Origin: Chromohalobacter beijerinckii
GTDB lineage: Bacteria > Pseudomonadota > Gammaproteobacteria > Pseudomonadales > Halomonadaceae
Assembly: GCF_023061185.1 (NCBI RefSeq)
Contig: NZ_JAKGAK010000025.1
Location: forward strand, 1 to 39,865
DNA length: 39,865 nucleotides
Direction of reading: 5' to 3'
Position numbers and translations under genes: made by a program. Below the pieces are notes generated by a model. The model did not search any database and had not been told where the DNA came from. It saw only the letters and a program-made list of their open reading frames with translations. Shown piece by piece: positions 27,062-35,818 of the stretch. Each line of letters begins with the position of its first letter. Within the stretch, counting starts at the first letter, position 1.

Positions 27062-27077
27062 TGGAATGGCGGTTGCC
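27062..27077 (+). promoter_or_regulatory. Sigma-54 promoter of the TAXI-TRAP operon
   Basis: TGGAATGGCGGTTGCC carries GG at -24 and GC at -12 with exactly 10 bases between, plus the TTGC of the consensus. Transcription would start near 27087, leaving a leader of about 78 bases. The AT-rich stretch at 27020-27060 between activator sites and promoter includes AATCAAAACATGG, one base off an IHF site, and could bend the DNA. Confidence 0.8.
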
Positions 27078-27164
27078 CTGATAGTACGTATTTAACGAGT
27101 TTGATGCCCAGCATCGCTCGGCAATGGATACGCATAACCACAATCGATATCGGGAGAATTCGCC

Positions 27165-28142
27165 ATGTCTATCAAGACACACGCCTTGACCGCCACTATC
27201 GCGGGGGCCATGTGCCTCGCCACCGTGGCACAAGCCGACCGTGAGGATTGGCCGGAAAACTTTACCGTGGGCACCGCCAGCCAGGGTGGCACTTACTTCG
27301 TGTATGGCTCCGGCTGGGCCAACATGATCGCCGATGAACTAGGGCTCTCGGGGGGCGGCGAAGTCACCGGTGGCCCCAACCAGAACCTGGCCCTGGTACA
27401 CACGGGTGAGGTGGCTCTTGGCCTGACCACCATGGGCCCAGCGGCCGATGCCGTGGCCGGCAAGAGCTCACTGGCGCCGGGCGTTAAAATGGACAATGTC
27501 TGTGCGCTGTTCCCAATGTACGAGACGCCGTTTTCCATCACCACGCTCGCCGACAGCGGTATCGAGTCGATCTCCGATATTCCCGACGGGGCCAGCATCG
27601 GTTTCGGCCCAGCGGCTTCCACCTCGGATACCTACTTTCCGGCCATGCTCGAAACGCTGGGTGTCGAGTTCGACCGTCGTAACGGCGGCTGGAATGATTT
27701 GGGCGGACAATTGCAGGACGGCCTGATCGACGTCATCGCCTTCGCCGCCGGTATTCCGATTCCCGCCGTCAGCCAACTCGAGGTGCAAACCGACGTCAAT
27801 ATCGTCGAGTTCACCGAAGAGGAACAGGCCAAGGTGATGGAAGAATTCCCGGTCTCGGCATTCTCGATTCCCGCCGATACCTACCAGACCCTCGAAGACG
27901 ATGCGCGCGCGGTCTCCATGTGGAACTTCACCATCGCCGGCTGCGACCTCCCCGAGGACTTCGTCTATGAGATCACCAAGCTGAGCATGGAAAACAACGA
28001 CAAGATGCGCGATATCCACCGCAGCGCCGAGTTCAGCGTTCCGGAGAACCTCAAGTACAACACCGTACTGCCCTTCCATCCGGGTGCGGTGCGCTGGTAC
28101 GAGGAAAATGGCTACGACATCCCCGAAAAACTGAAGCGCTAA
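27165..28142 (+). CDS. TAXI-family TRAP transporter substrate-binding protein
   Basis: A 325-residue periplasmic binding protein with a Sec signal peptide (cleavage after VAQA, residue 24). The TAXI-family pattern is visible in NFTVGTASQGGTYFVYGSGW, GPNQNLALVHTGEVALGLTT, IPDGASIGFGPAASTSD, AFAAGIPIPAVSQLE and, at the end, FHPGAVRWYEENG. It is very acidic, fitting a halophile. GGGAGA stands 8 bases before the ATG. It delivers substrate to the fused permease encoded next. The nearby DctBD pair suggests dicarboxylates or a related organic acid as ligand, although DctBD normally controls DctP-type systems. Confidence 0.92.
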   Translation: MSIKTHALTATIAGAMCLATVAQADREDWPENFTVGTASQGGTYFVYGSGWANMIADELGLSGGGEVTGGPNQNLALVHTGEVALGLTTMGPAADAVAGKSSLAPGVKMDNVCALFPMYETPFSITTLADSGIESISDIPDGASIGFGPAASTSDTYFPAMLETLGVEFDRRNGGWNDLGGQLQDGLIDVIAFAAGIPIPAVSQLEVQTDVNIVEFTEEEQAKVMEEFPVSAFSIPADTYQTLEDDARAVSMWNFTIAGCDLPEDFVYEITKLSMENNDKMRDIHRSAEFSVPENLKYNTVLPFHPGAVRWYEENGYDIPEKLKR

Positions 28143-28161
28143 GTCGGTCGTTTAGCTAAAC

Positions 28162-28192
28162 GCCACCCCGCGTCGCCACGATGCGGGGTGGC
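28162..28192 (+). other. Intercistronic stem-loop between TAXI binding protein and permease genes
   Basis: GCCACCCCGC and GCGGGGTGGC form a perfect 10-bp stem with an 11-base loop, 20 bases after the binding-protein stop. There is no T-run. Such a structure between a binding-protein gene and permease genes usually protects the upstream mRNA or partly ends transcription, giving more binding protein than permease. Confidence 0.65.
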
Positions 28193-28228
28193 ATGCATGC
28201 CATCCTATTCACACCCAAGGGTGTTTTC

Positions 28229-30406
28229 ATGTCTCAACATTCTCAATCCCGTGACGAGGGAGCCGACGACGTCGTCCAGTCCGTCAATGCCGACGGTGTC
28301 GACGAGGTCGCCGTCGAATCCAACCGACGTCTCTACGGTGGATGGCAATGGTGGTTGTTCGGCACCCTGGCCATCGTCTATTCACTGTTTCATCTGGTCT
28401 CGCTCAACCTCTACCCTCTCGAGACTTGGTCGTTTCGTATTTTGCACATCGCCGGTGCCCTGATATTGGGCTATGGCTTCTACGCTGGTACCCAATTCGC
28501 CGAGACTCCACAGGCGCGCTCGAGTGCTTGGCTGCGTTGGTTGAGCTATGCCATGTTGATCCCTGCGCTCTATGCCTTGGTCCGGGTGGCGATGATGTAC
28601 CAAACGATGAACGACGGCGCCATGCGCATCGCCCCCGAGATTGAAGCCTGGCACTTCGGCTATCCGTTGCTGCTGGCCACCGTAGCGGGCATCGTACTGT
28701 CATGGAGCTATCGTCAGGTTCGCGACGGGCTGTCGCCAGCGGATGCGGTGTTGATGGCTTGCTCGCTGGCCGTGGCCGGCTACCTGCTGGTGATGTTCAA
28801 CAGTCAGCTACGCGCCTCCACCGGCACGCCATTCGCTCCCATGGGGATTTCCTACGCGGCCATTGCCGGTTCGCTGCTGATTCTGGAATTGACGCGCCGC
28901 GTCGCCGGTCTCGCGCTGGTCATCATCTCCACGATCTTTTTGGTTTATGTCTTTGTCGGCCCGCATCTTCCAGGCTTTCTCGGCTACCCGGGTCTCTCGG
29001 TGGGTCGATTCTTCAGCCAGGTCTACACGGATGCCGGCATTCTCGGCCCTACCACCGCCGTTTCCTCGACCTACATCATCTTGTTCATTATCTTCGCGGC
29101 GTTTCTGCAGGCCTCTAAGGTCGGTGACTATTTCGTCAACTTCGCCTTTGCCGCCGCCGGCCGTGCACGTGGCGGCCCCGCCAAGGTCTCGATCTTCGCG
29201 TCAGGTTTGATGGGCATGATCAACGGCACCTCCGCCGGCAATGTGGTCTCCACCGGTTCGCTGACCATTCCGCTGATGAAGAAAGTCGGCTATCCCGCAC
29301 GCAGCGCTGGCGCCATCGAGGCAGCCGCTTCCACTGGCGGTCAGATCATGCCCCCGATCATGGGCGCCGGGGCCTTCATCATGGCCGAGATCACCGGCAT
29401 CCCTTATACCGAGATCGCCATCGCTGCCTTGATCCCGGCAATTCTGTATTTCGCCTCGGTTTATTTCATGGTCGATTTCGAGGCCGCTCGTAAAGGCATG
29501 CACGGCATGCGCAAGGACGAGATCCCGCGTTTCTCGAAACTCGTCAAACACGTCTACCTGTTCGCGCCGATCATCATTCTGATCGCGGCGCTGTTCATGG
29601 GTTACTCGGTGATTCGCGCGGGCACGCTAGCGACGGCATCCGCCGCCGTGGTGAGCTGGGTCTCGCCTAACAAGATGGGAATACGCGCCATCCTCAAGGC
29701 ACTGCAGCTGGCCGGGACGATGTCGATTCAGATCATCGCCGTGTGCGCCTGTGCCGGGCTGATCGTCGGCGTGATCGCGCTGACAGGGGTTGGAGCCCGC
29801 TTCTCGTCGTTGCTGCTCGGCCTGGCCGGCGTCAGTCAATTGTTGGCGCTACTCTTCGCCATGTGCATCAGTATCCTGCTGGGCATGGGCATGCCGACCA
29901 CCGCTGCTTACGCCGTCGCGGCATCCGTGGTGGCTCCCGGCTTGATCGACATCGGCATTCAGCCACTGGTGGCGCACTTCTTCGTGTTCTATTTCGCGGT
30001 CGTCTCGGCCATCACACCGCCGGTGGCGCTAGCGTCCTACGCGGCAGCGGGAATCTCGGGCGACAACGCCATGGGAACCTCCGTGGCCTCGTTCAAGATT
30101 GGCCTGGCGGCCTTCATCGTGCCGTTCATGTTCTTCTACAGCCCAGCCATGCTGATGGAGGGCTCGTGGCTACAGATCCTGCGTGTCGGTGTCACTGCGA
30201 CACTCGGCATCGTGCTGCTGTCAGCCACCGTGCAAGCGTGGTTCTTCGGACCGGTCAAGGCGTGGCAGCGCCTGGTGATGCTGATAGGTGCGCTGTGCAT
30301 GATTTATGGCGGCATCTACACCGATATCATCGGCCTGATGATCGGCGTGGGACTGTTCGCTATGCAACGCACTCGTAATGGCACGTCTACCGCCACGCCG
30401 CGCTGA
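28229..30406 (+). CDS. TRAP transporter fused permease (DctQM type)
   Basis: A 725-residue membrane protein fusing the small (4-helix, DctQ) and large (12-helix, DctM) TRAP subunits, as is usual for TAXI systems. The large part shows FASGLMGMINGTSAGNVVSTG, STGGQIMPPIMGAGAFIMAEITG and, in the second repeat, LLGMGMPTTAAYAVAASVVAP and FYFAVVSAITPPVALASYAAAG. These systems use the Na+ gradient. The ATG at 28229 has AAGGGTG upstream; earlier in-frame codons fall inside the stem-loop. Cotranscribed with the binding protein from the sigma-54 promoter. Confidence 0.95.
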   Translation: MSQHSQSRDEGADDVVQSVNADGVDEVAVESNRRLYGGWQWWLFGTLAIVYSLFHLVSLNLYPLETWSFRILHIAGALILGYGFYAGTQFAETPQARSSAWLRWLSYAMLIPALYALVRVAMMYQTMNDGAMRIAPEIEAWHFGYPLLLATVAGIVLSWSYRQVRDGLSPADAVLMACSLAVAGYLLVMFNSQLRASTGTPFAPMGISYAAIAGSLLILELTRRVAGLALVIISTIFLVYVFVGPHLPGFLGYPGLSVGRFFSQVYTDAGILGPTTAVSSTYIILFIIFAAFLQASKVGDYFVNFAFAAAGRARGGPAKVSIFASGLMGMINGTSAGNVVSTGSLTIPLMKKVGYPARSAGAIEAAASTGGQIMPPIMGAGAFIMAEITGIPYTEIAIAALIPAILYFASVYFMVDFEAARKGMHGMRKDEIPRFSKLVKHVYLFAPIIILIAALFMGYSVIRAGTLATASAAVVSWVSPNKMGIRAILKALQLAGTMSIQIIAVCACAGLIVGVIALTGVGARFSSLLLGLAGVSQLLALLFAMCISILLGMGMPTTAAYAVAASVVAPGLIDIGIQPLVAHFFVFYFAVVSAITPPVALASYAAAGISGDNAMGTSVASFKIGLAAFIVPFMFFYSPAMLMEGSWLQILRVGVTATLGIVLLSATVQAWFFGPVKAWQRLVMLIGALCMIYGGIYTDIIGLMIGVGLFAMQRTRNGTSTATPR

Positions 30407-30430
30407 TTTGCGGGGATCGTGCCACCTCCA

Positions 30431-30465
30431 CACGCCCCCGTTCGGCTTGGCCGTTCGGGGGCGTG
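30431..30465 (+). terminator. Stem-loop after the TRAP permease gene
   Basis: CACGCCCCCG and CGGGGGCGTG form a 10-bp stem with an inner CGGC/GCCG pair, 25 bases after the permease stop. There is no clear T-run; it is a probable end of the TAXI-TRAP transcript. Confidence 0.6.
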
Positions 30466-30573
30466 ACGTGTAGTAACCGAAAAAACACGACCTCGGTGCT
30501 TAACTTTCCACGTTGGCCTGTGCTAATAGTGAAGTGAGGTCTTGGCCTATTACTGCTGCGCAAGGAGGTTGCC

Positions 30574-31278
30574 ATGGGTAACGTTTCGTCCCCACGCACC
30601 GCCCGGGTCATTGACCTGGACACCATGAGGCAGCGACGTCAGGCCCAGCGCCGCATTCTACGCTTGGCGCCTGAGCTGGATGGACTTGAGATGCTGTATC
30701 ACCTGGCTTCGGACCCGGACACACTGTATGGCATGCCGCTGTTGGCCTGGGGACTCCGCGAAAGCGGCGAGGTGGTAGGCCTCCTGGTGCCCTGGATGGA
30801 AACTCTGACCGCCTGCCATGAGATGGACAGTCCCGATAATGGGCGCTTTTTCGGCTATCGTGATCCCGAAACGGAAGAGATCTTCCACACACCGCCCGAG
30901 CATAAAGTCTATGAACTGGAACACGCCGCCGCGTATTTCGATTATGAAGAAACGTCGGCACCGACCCTGATACAGCAGTTGCCCGATACCCAGGGTACGC
31001 ATGCGCTGTGCCTCGCCAGCGACGGGGAGAGCTGGCAACTCAAGCAGGTATTTGGCTGGCGCTTGTACAACGACGGCAACATGGAATCGCTACTCGTCGA
31101 CGAGAAACGTGTCGAGCAGACGCCGATCGTGGCTGGCGATGCCTGCCTCTATGCCGGCCATAGCCGCCATGCGACGGTGTATTACTTCCAGCGTCATATC
31201 GCCAATCAGATCAAGCAACAGGACCCCACCACAATGGAGGCCCTCGCCGTGATGACGACGCCTTCCTCATCGTCTTGA
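30574..31278 (+). CDS. Conserved hypothetical protein
   Basis: A 234-residue soluble protein starting MGNVSSPRTARVIDLDTMRQ, with AAGGAGG 5 bases upstream. Notable segments are PELDGLEMLYHLASDP, PLLAWGLRESGEVVGLLVPWM, GYRDPETEEIF, ESLLVDEKRVEQTPIVAGD and the end HIANQIKQQDPTTMEAL. I recall similar proteins in Pseudomonas-related genomes without a known role. It has no membrane segment or signal peptide. It is convergent with tusA, only 12 bases away. The function is unknown. Confidence 0.75.
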   Translation: MGNVSSPRTARVIDLDTMRQRRQAQRRILRLAPELDGLEMLYHLASDPDTLYGMPLLAWGLRESGEVVGLLVPWMETLTACHEMDSPDNGRFFGYRDPETEEIFHTPPEHKVYELEHAAAYFDYEETSAPTLIQQLPDTQGTHALCLASDGESWQLKQVFGWRLYNDGNMESLLVDEKRVEQTPIVAGDACLYAGHSRHATVYYFQRHIANQIKQQDPTTMEALAVMTTPSSSS

Positions 31279-31290
31279 CGGAGAAGGGCG

Positions 31291-31545
31291 TCACGCTAGA
31301 CGAATGACATAGCGATAACGCTCGTCTTCTTCCTGCGACTGGGCGACGAGTTCATGGCCCAGGAAGGTACAGAACTTGGGGACGTCGCGCGTCGTGGCGG
31401 GGTCCGTGGCGATGACTTCCAGAAGTTGGCCAACGTTCATGTCCCGTACCTGATTGTGCATCATCATGATCGGTTCGGGACAATACAGGCCAGATGTATC
31501 CAGCACGGCATCCGGCGTGGGCAGGGACGTATCGGGATCGGACAT
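31291..31545 (-). CDS. tusA: Sulfur carrier protein TusA
   Basis: An 84-residue SirA/TusA-fold protein with [15 protein letters not shown], where Cys22 is the persulfide-carrying residue. TusA takes sulfur from IscS and passes it through TusBCD-TusE to MnmA for tRNA thiolation. The length matches E. coli TusA (81). It follows rlmM on the same strand by 57 bases, so the two may be cotranscribed. Confidence 0.93.
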   Translation of the reverse strand: MSDPDTSLPTPDAVLDTSGLYCPEPIMMMHNQVRDMNVGQLLEVIATDPATTRDVPKFCTFLGHELVAQSQEEDERYRYVIRLA

Positions 31546-31602
31546 AAATGACGTAACCTCGTGTTCGCTCAGGTTCGATGATGCGCTATCGCCGTGGCGA
31601 CC

Positions 31603-32676
31603 TCAATCCTGCAAGTACACATGCACGGTCACTTCCTCGCGATCGTGGTAAAGGTGTCGAGCGCGTATCCGTGCCCGCACACCGGCTCGATGCAGGCTAT
31701 CCTCAAGGCGTGCCAGGCAACGTGCCACTTCTTCCCAGCGCTTCTTCATGGGCAGTTTCAGGTTGAAGATCGCTTCACGGCACCACTGCTTGATCAACCA
31801 GCGCTCCACCATGTCGATGACGCGCATGGGTTTATCGACGATGTCGCACACTAACCAGTCTAGGCGCATCGGGGGCTCCCAGACGAAGGCATCCTCGCGC
31901 AAGTGCTCGACTTGCCCCGTGGCCATCAGCGTCGCGTCCATGGGGCCATTGTCGATGGCATAGACATACATGCCTTGGCGCACGAGCTGATAGGTCCAGC
32001 CTCCGGGTGCGGCGCCGAGATCGGCCGCCTGCATGGCATCGTTGAGGCGCGCCGGCCAGGCGTCACGCGGTACGAAGACATGCCAGGCTTCTTCGAGCTT
32101 GAGGGTCGAGCGACTCGGCGCTTCACGCGGGAACTTCAGGCGCCATATGCCGCCGAGATGCTCGGCACGGTTACCAGGGAAGCTGATCGCCAGCTGGACA
32201 CGATCCCCTGCCGTCCAGAATAGATGCAAGCGCCGGCCACCCGCCTTACGACGCAGCGCACCGCGCTTTTTGAGCGTGCTTTCCAACGGTTTGCTCAAGG
32301 CTTTCATCAAACCGGCCAGCGCCTTCTCTTCGTTGGTATCCGGCGTTTCCTGCCAGACCGATTCGAACGACCAGCCGCTGGCGACGACGAGTTCGATGAT
32401 CGCCGTCAGCCGGTCGTCGCGCGGCAAGTCTTCCAGGGGCGGAAACGCCACCAGCGATTGTCGCGCGAACACCAGAGCCTCGAGCGGTAGGCGACGATGC
32501 ACGTCATTGGCAGGTGTAGAGGGGCCGAGCACGAAACGCACATGGCCGCTGCCCGGCGCCGCGATGGGGTATCCCACCTGCCCCATGTCGGCGACCTTGT
32601 CCGAGAGTTCGGCGCTCAGGTCCTTCTCGAAACCGGGACGGCAATAGAGTAGCCACTCGTGCGGACAGACGGCCAT
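31603..32676 (-). CDS. rlmM: 23S rRNA C2498 2'-O-methyltransferase RlmM
   Basis: A 357-residue protein matching RlmM (366 in E. coli), which methylates C2498 of 23S rRNA with S-adenosylmethionine. An N-terminal THUMP-like region is followed by a Rossmann domain with DLGAAPGGWTYQLVRQG (SAM site), then VDWLVCD-like DWLVCDIVDKP, and LKLPMKKRW with a catalytic Lys. A GGAG lies 7 bases before the ATG. Housekeeping gene upstream of tusA. Confidence 0.95.
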   Translation of the reverse strand: MAVCPHEWLLYCRPGFEKDLSAELSDKVADMGQVGYPIAAPGSGHVRFVLGPSTPANDVHRRLPLEALVFARQSLVAFPPLEDLPRDDRLTAIIELVVASGWSFESVWQETPDTNEEKALAGLMKALSKPLESTLKKRGALRRKAGGRRLHLFWTAGDRVQLAISFPGNRAEHLGGIWRLKFPREAPSRSTLKLEEAWHVFVPRDAWPARLNDAMQAADLGAAPGGWTYQLVRQGMYVYAIDNGPMDATLMATGQVEHLREDAFVWEPPMRLDWLVCDIVDKPMRVIDMVERWLIKQWCREAIFNLKLPMKKRWEEVARCLARLEDSLHRAGVRARIRARHLYHDREEVTVHVYLQD

Positions 32677-32804
32677 GTTGGACTCCAGAATCGGCGGGCC
32701 GGCAGTCTAACGAGCGGAGAGTACGCGAGGCAAGCAATCATGCCCCGCGTCCTGTTGCGTCTCTGACCGTACCACGCGCGTCTGACGCCATACTATGCTA
32801 CATA

Positions 32805-33932
32805 CTACGCTAAGCGCCGCTGAGTCTTTTCATCGAACAAGACGGCGCGACTCAAGTCGGCGCGCAATGCGACACGGTCTCCCGCCACTACGCGACTCTT
32901 CGGACCGAGGCGAGCCGTTACCTCATTGCCACCCAGCCACGCTTGCAGCAAGGTATCCGCACCGGTCGGCTCGACTACTGTCGCCGTCACCTCGAGCCGC
33001 GTGCCTTCACCTGACGTTTCTTGTATGGCGTCGTCTTCGAGAAAATGCTCGGGTCGCAGCCCCAGGATCAGGTGCTCACCGACGCGAGCCGATAGTTCCT
33101 GCGTGCCACGCTCTACCGGCCATGGCAACGTCAACGCCGTCCCGCCTTGTTCCTCATCGTGGACTTGCAAGGCATAACCGCTTGCCTGACTCACGAGCGT
33201 GACGGACAGGAAGTTCATCGATGGCGAGCCCATGAAGCCTGCCACGAACATGTCCACTGGATCGTTATACACCTCATGGGGCGTACCTAACTGCAAGATT
33301 TCTCCGTCGCGCATCACCGCAATTCGATCGGCCAGCGTCATGGCCTCGATCTGGTCGTGTGTGACATAGACGATGGTGGTCCCGAGACGCTGATGCAATT
33401 TCTTGATCTCGGTACGCATTTCCACGCGCAGCTTGGCATCCAGGTTCGAGAGCGGTTCGTCGAACAGATAGATCTGCGGCTCGCGCGCCAAGGCGCGGCC
33501 CATGGCCACGCGCTGGCGCTGCCCACCCGATAGTTGTGAAGGCTTACGGTCAAGCAGCGGCGTGATTTGCAACAGCTCAGCCACGCGCGAGACCGCCTCT
33601 TCGCGCTGGGCCTTGGGCATCTTGCGCATCTCCAACCCGAAGGAAATGTTCTGCCGCACGTTCATGCTCGGATAGAGCGCATAGGACTGAAACACCATGG
33701 CGATATCGCGCTCGGACGGCGTATGCCAGGTCACGTCTTCATCACCGATGCGTATTTCGCCACTGGTGACGGGCTCGAGCCCGGCGATGGTGTTCATCAA
33801 TGTCGATTTCCCGCAGCCCGAGGGGCCGACCAGGATCAGGAATTCCCCGGAATCGATCGCCAGGGAGATATCCTTGAGTACCTGCGTGCTACCGAACGTC
33901 TTGTTGACGTGACGGATGTTCAAAGCGGACAT
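32805..33932 (-). CDS. gtsD: Sugar ABC transporter ATP-binding protein (MalK/UgpC type)
   Basis: A 375-residue ATPase of the carbohydrate-uptake family. Walker A is GPSGCGKST, the signature LSGGQRQRVAMGRAL, Walker B IYLFDEPLSNLD, and the switch His in VTHDQ. A C-terminal OB-fold regulatory domain follows from about residue 235 (LRPEHF motif). The ATG at 33932 has AGAGG 6 bases upstream. It is the last gene of gtsABCD, 14 bases after gtsC. MalK-type ATPases can serve several transporters, so sharing is possible. Confidence 0.92.
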   Translation of the reverse strand: MSALNIRHVNKTFGSTQVLKDISLAIDSGEFLILVGPSGCGKSTLMNTIAGLEPVTSGEIRIGDEDVTWHTPSERDIAMVFQSYALYPSMNVRQNISFGLEMRKMPKAQREEAVSRVAELLQITPLLDRKPSQLSGGQRQRVAMGRALAREPQIYLFDEPLSNLDAKLRVEMRTEIKKLHQRLGTTIVYVTHDQIEAMTLADRIAVMRDGEILQLGTPHEVYNDPVDMFVAGFMGSPSMNFLSVTLVSQASGYALQVHDEEQGGTALTLPWPVERGTQELSARVGEHLILGLRPEHFLEDDAIQETSGEGTRLEVTATVVEPTGADTLLQAWLGGNEVTARLGPKSRVVAGDRVALRADLSRAVLFDEKTQRRLA

Positions 33933-33946
33933 AATGACCTCTGTAA

Positions 33947-34825
33947 TCAACCCTTGACGGATCCCGCGGTCAACCCGCGCACGAAATATTTTCCGGCCAG
34001 CACATACACCACCAATGTCGGCAAGGCGGCGATCATGGCCGCTGCCATGTCGACGTTGTACTCCTTAACGCCGGTGGAGGTGTTGACCATATTGTTGAGT
34101 GCCACCGTCACCGGCTGCGAGTCGAAGCCCGCGAACGACACCCCAAACAAGAAATCATTCCAGATCTGGGTGAATTGCCAGATGACCGTCACGGTGATGA
34201 TGGGACCCGATACCGGCAGCAGAATGCGCCAGAAAATACGCCAGAAACCCGCGCCGTCTAGCTTGGCGGCAGCGATCATTTCATCGGGTATCGACACGTA
34301 ATAGTTACGGAAAAAAAGCGTGGTGAACGCGATGCCATACACCACATGCACAAGCACCAAGCCACTGGTGGAACTCGCTAGCCCCAGCCAGCCCAACGTC
34401 CTCGCCATGGGCATGAGCACCACTTGGAACGGCACGAAGCAGCCGAAGAGCAGTAGGGCAAAACATAGGTTCGCGCCCCGAAAACGCCATTTGGTCAACA
34501 CGTAACCATTAAGCGCGCCTACAAAAGAAGAAATCGCCACAGCGGGGACGACGATGGCTATCGAGTTGAGGAAGTATCCCGACATGCCATCACAGCGCAT
34601 GCCTGTACAAGCCGAGCTCCACGCCTTGCTCCAGGCTTCGAAGGAAATCGTGCTGGGCAGCGATAAGAGGCCGCCGGCACGAATGTCATCCAGAGGTTTC
34701 AGCGATGTCAGAAGCATTACCACGAGCGGCAATAGATACACCAACGCCGCCACGATCAGCAGCGTATATAGCCCGGCTCGCCATAGTCGTGCCGAGGTCG
34801 TGTGTCGACGTACCATGTTAGCCAT
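33947..34825 (-). CDS. gtsC: Sugar ABC transporter permease 2
   Basis: A 292-residue inner-membrane permease with six helices and the EAA loop EMIAAAKLDGAGFWRIFWRILLPVSGP, the ATPase contact. The YVLTKWRFRG segment is typical of MalG-type permeases. It overlaps the end of gtsB by 8 bases and has GAGGG 7 bases upstream. It pairs with GtsB to form the membrane channel for glucose-type sugars. Confidence 0.92.
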   Translation of the reverse strand: MANMVRRHTTSARLWRAGLYTLLIVAALVYLLPLVVMLLTSLKPLDDIRAGGLLSLPSTISFEAWSKAWSSACTGMRCDGMSGYFLNSIAIVVPAVAISSFVGALNGYVLTKWRFRGANLCFALLLFGCFVPFQVVLMPMARTLGWLGLASSTSGLVLVHVVYGIAFTTLFFRNYYVSIPDEMIAAAKLDGAGFWRIFWRILLPVSGPIITVTVIWQFTQIWNDFLFGVSFAGFDSQPVTVALNNMVNTSTGVKEYNVDMAAAMIAALPTLVVYVLAGKYFVRGLTAGSVKG

Positions 34826-35747
34826 GTCGCTGCCCTCGCAATTCGGAATACAGATACGGCACCAGGATCGCCAATACGCCGCACAGCATCATGATCGCGC
34901 TCGCCGACCCTAGACCGATCTGCCCCCGTGTAAAGGTGTGCGCGTACATGAAGGTGGCGGGCAGGTCGGTCGCATAGCCGGGGCCGCCGCCCGTCAGCGC
35001 CATGACAAGATCGAAACTCTTGATGGCGATATGGGCGAGAATCATCACGGCGCTGAACACTACGGGACGCAGGCTCGGCAAGACGATACGTGTGTAGATA
35101 CGCGGCAAACTGGCGCCATCCAGCGCTGCTGCCTGAAAGAGGCTATCGTCGATACTCCTGAGACCGGCCAGGAACAAGGCCATTACGAACCCGGACGCTT
35201 GCCATACGGCGGCAATCACCAAGGTGTAAATCGCCATGTCGCTATCGACGAGCCAGTTGAAGGTGAAGTCTTCGAATCCCCAGCCACGTACCATGGCCTG
35301 GATACCCAGCCCCGGATTGAGCAACCAGCGCCAGACGACCCCCGTCACGATCAAGGAAAGCGCCATCGGGTAGAGATAAACCGTGCGCAGCGCACCTTCC
35401 TGTCGAATACGTTGATCGAGAAAAACCGCTAGCAGTAGCCCTATCACCAGACAGCTCACGATGAACAAGCCACCGAACACCACCAGGTTAGTAGCCGCCA
35501 CGTGCCAGCGTTCATTGGCAAAAAGTCGCGCGTACTGCGCGAAACCCACGAAATCGTATTGCGGCAACATCCGCGAGTTGGTCAATGACAGCAGAAACGT
35601 CCAGAGCATGTAGCCATAGACGAAAAACAACGCCACCCCGAGCGAGGGAGCGACGACCAGACGGGGCAATACACGTTCAATATGGCCCGCCAGAGAGCGA
35701 CGGTGTCGTCGCTCGCCGGTAGCAGGCGCAGATACATTTGATGGCAT
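34818..35747 (-). CDS. gtsB: Sugar ABC transporter permease 1
   Basis: A 309-residue permease of the MalF class with six main helices and the EAA loop FQAAALDGASLPRIYTRIVLPSLRP, followed by LTGGGPGYATDLPATFMY. The ATG at 35747 is preferred over 35771 because AAGGAT stands 8 bases upstream. It is separated from gtsA by 71 bases containing a stable stem-loop. It works with GtsC and GtsD. Confidence 0.92.
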   Translation of the reverse strand: MPSNVSAPATGERRHRRSLAGHIERVLPRLVVAPSLGVALFFVYGYMLWTFLLSLTNSRMLPQYDFVGFAQYARLFANERWHVAATNLVVFGGLFIVSCLVIGLLLAVFLDQRIRQEGALRTVYLYPMALSLIVTGVVWRWLLNPGLGIQAMVRGWGFEDFTFNWLVDSDMAIYTLVIAAVWQASGFVMALFLAGLRSIDDSLFQAAALDGASLPRIYTRIVLPSLRPVVFSAVMILAHIAIKSFDLVMALTGGGPGYATDLPATFMYAHTFTRGQIGLGSASAIMMLCGVLAILVPYLYSELRGQRHG

Positions 35748-35773
35748 CGACGATATCCTTTTGACAGACACAA

Positions 35774-35809
35774 TTGCTCGCTACCGACTCAAGCCTCGGC
35801 AGCGAGCAA
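35774..35809 (-). other. Intercistronic stem-loop between gtsA and gtsB
   Basis: TTGCTCGCT and AGCGAGCAA form a perfect 9-bp outer stem, and CCGA/TCGG an inner stem, each separated by one unpaired base, around an 8-base loop. It starts 10 bases after the gtsA stop. As with the TAXI operon, it probably raises binding-protein mRNA over permease mRNA. Confidence 0.7.
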
Positions 35810-35818
35810 CGACTCACC

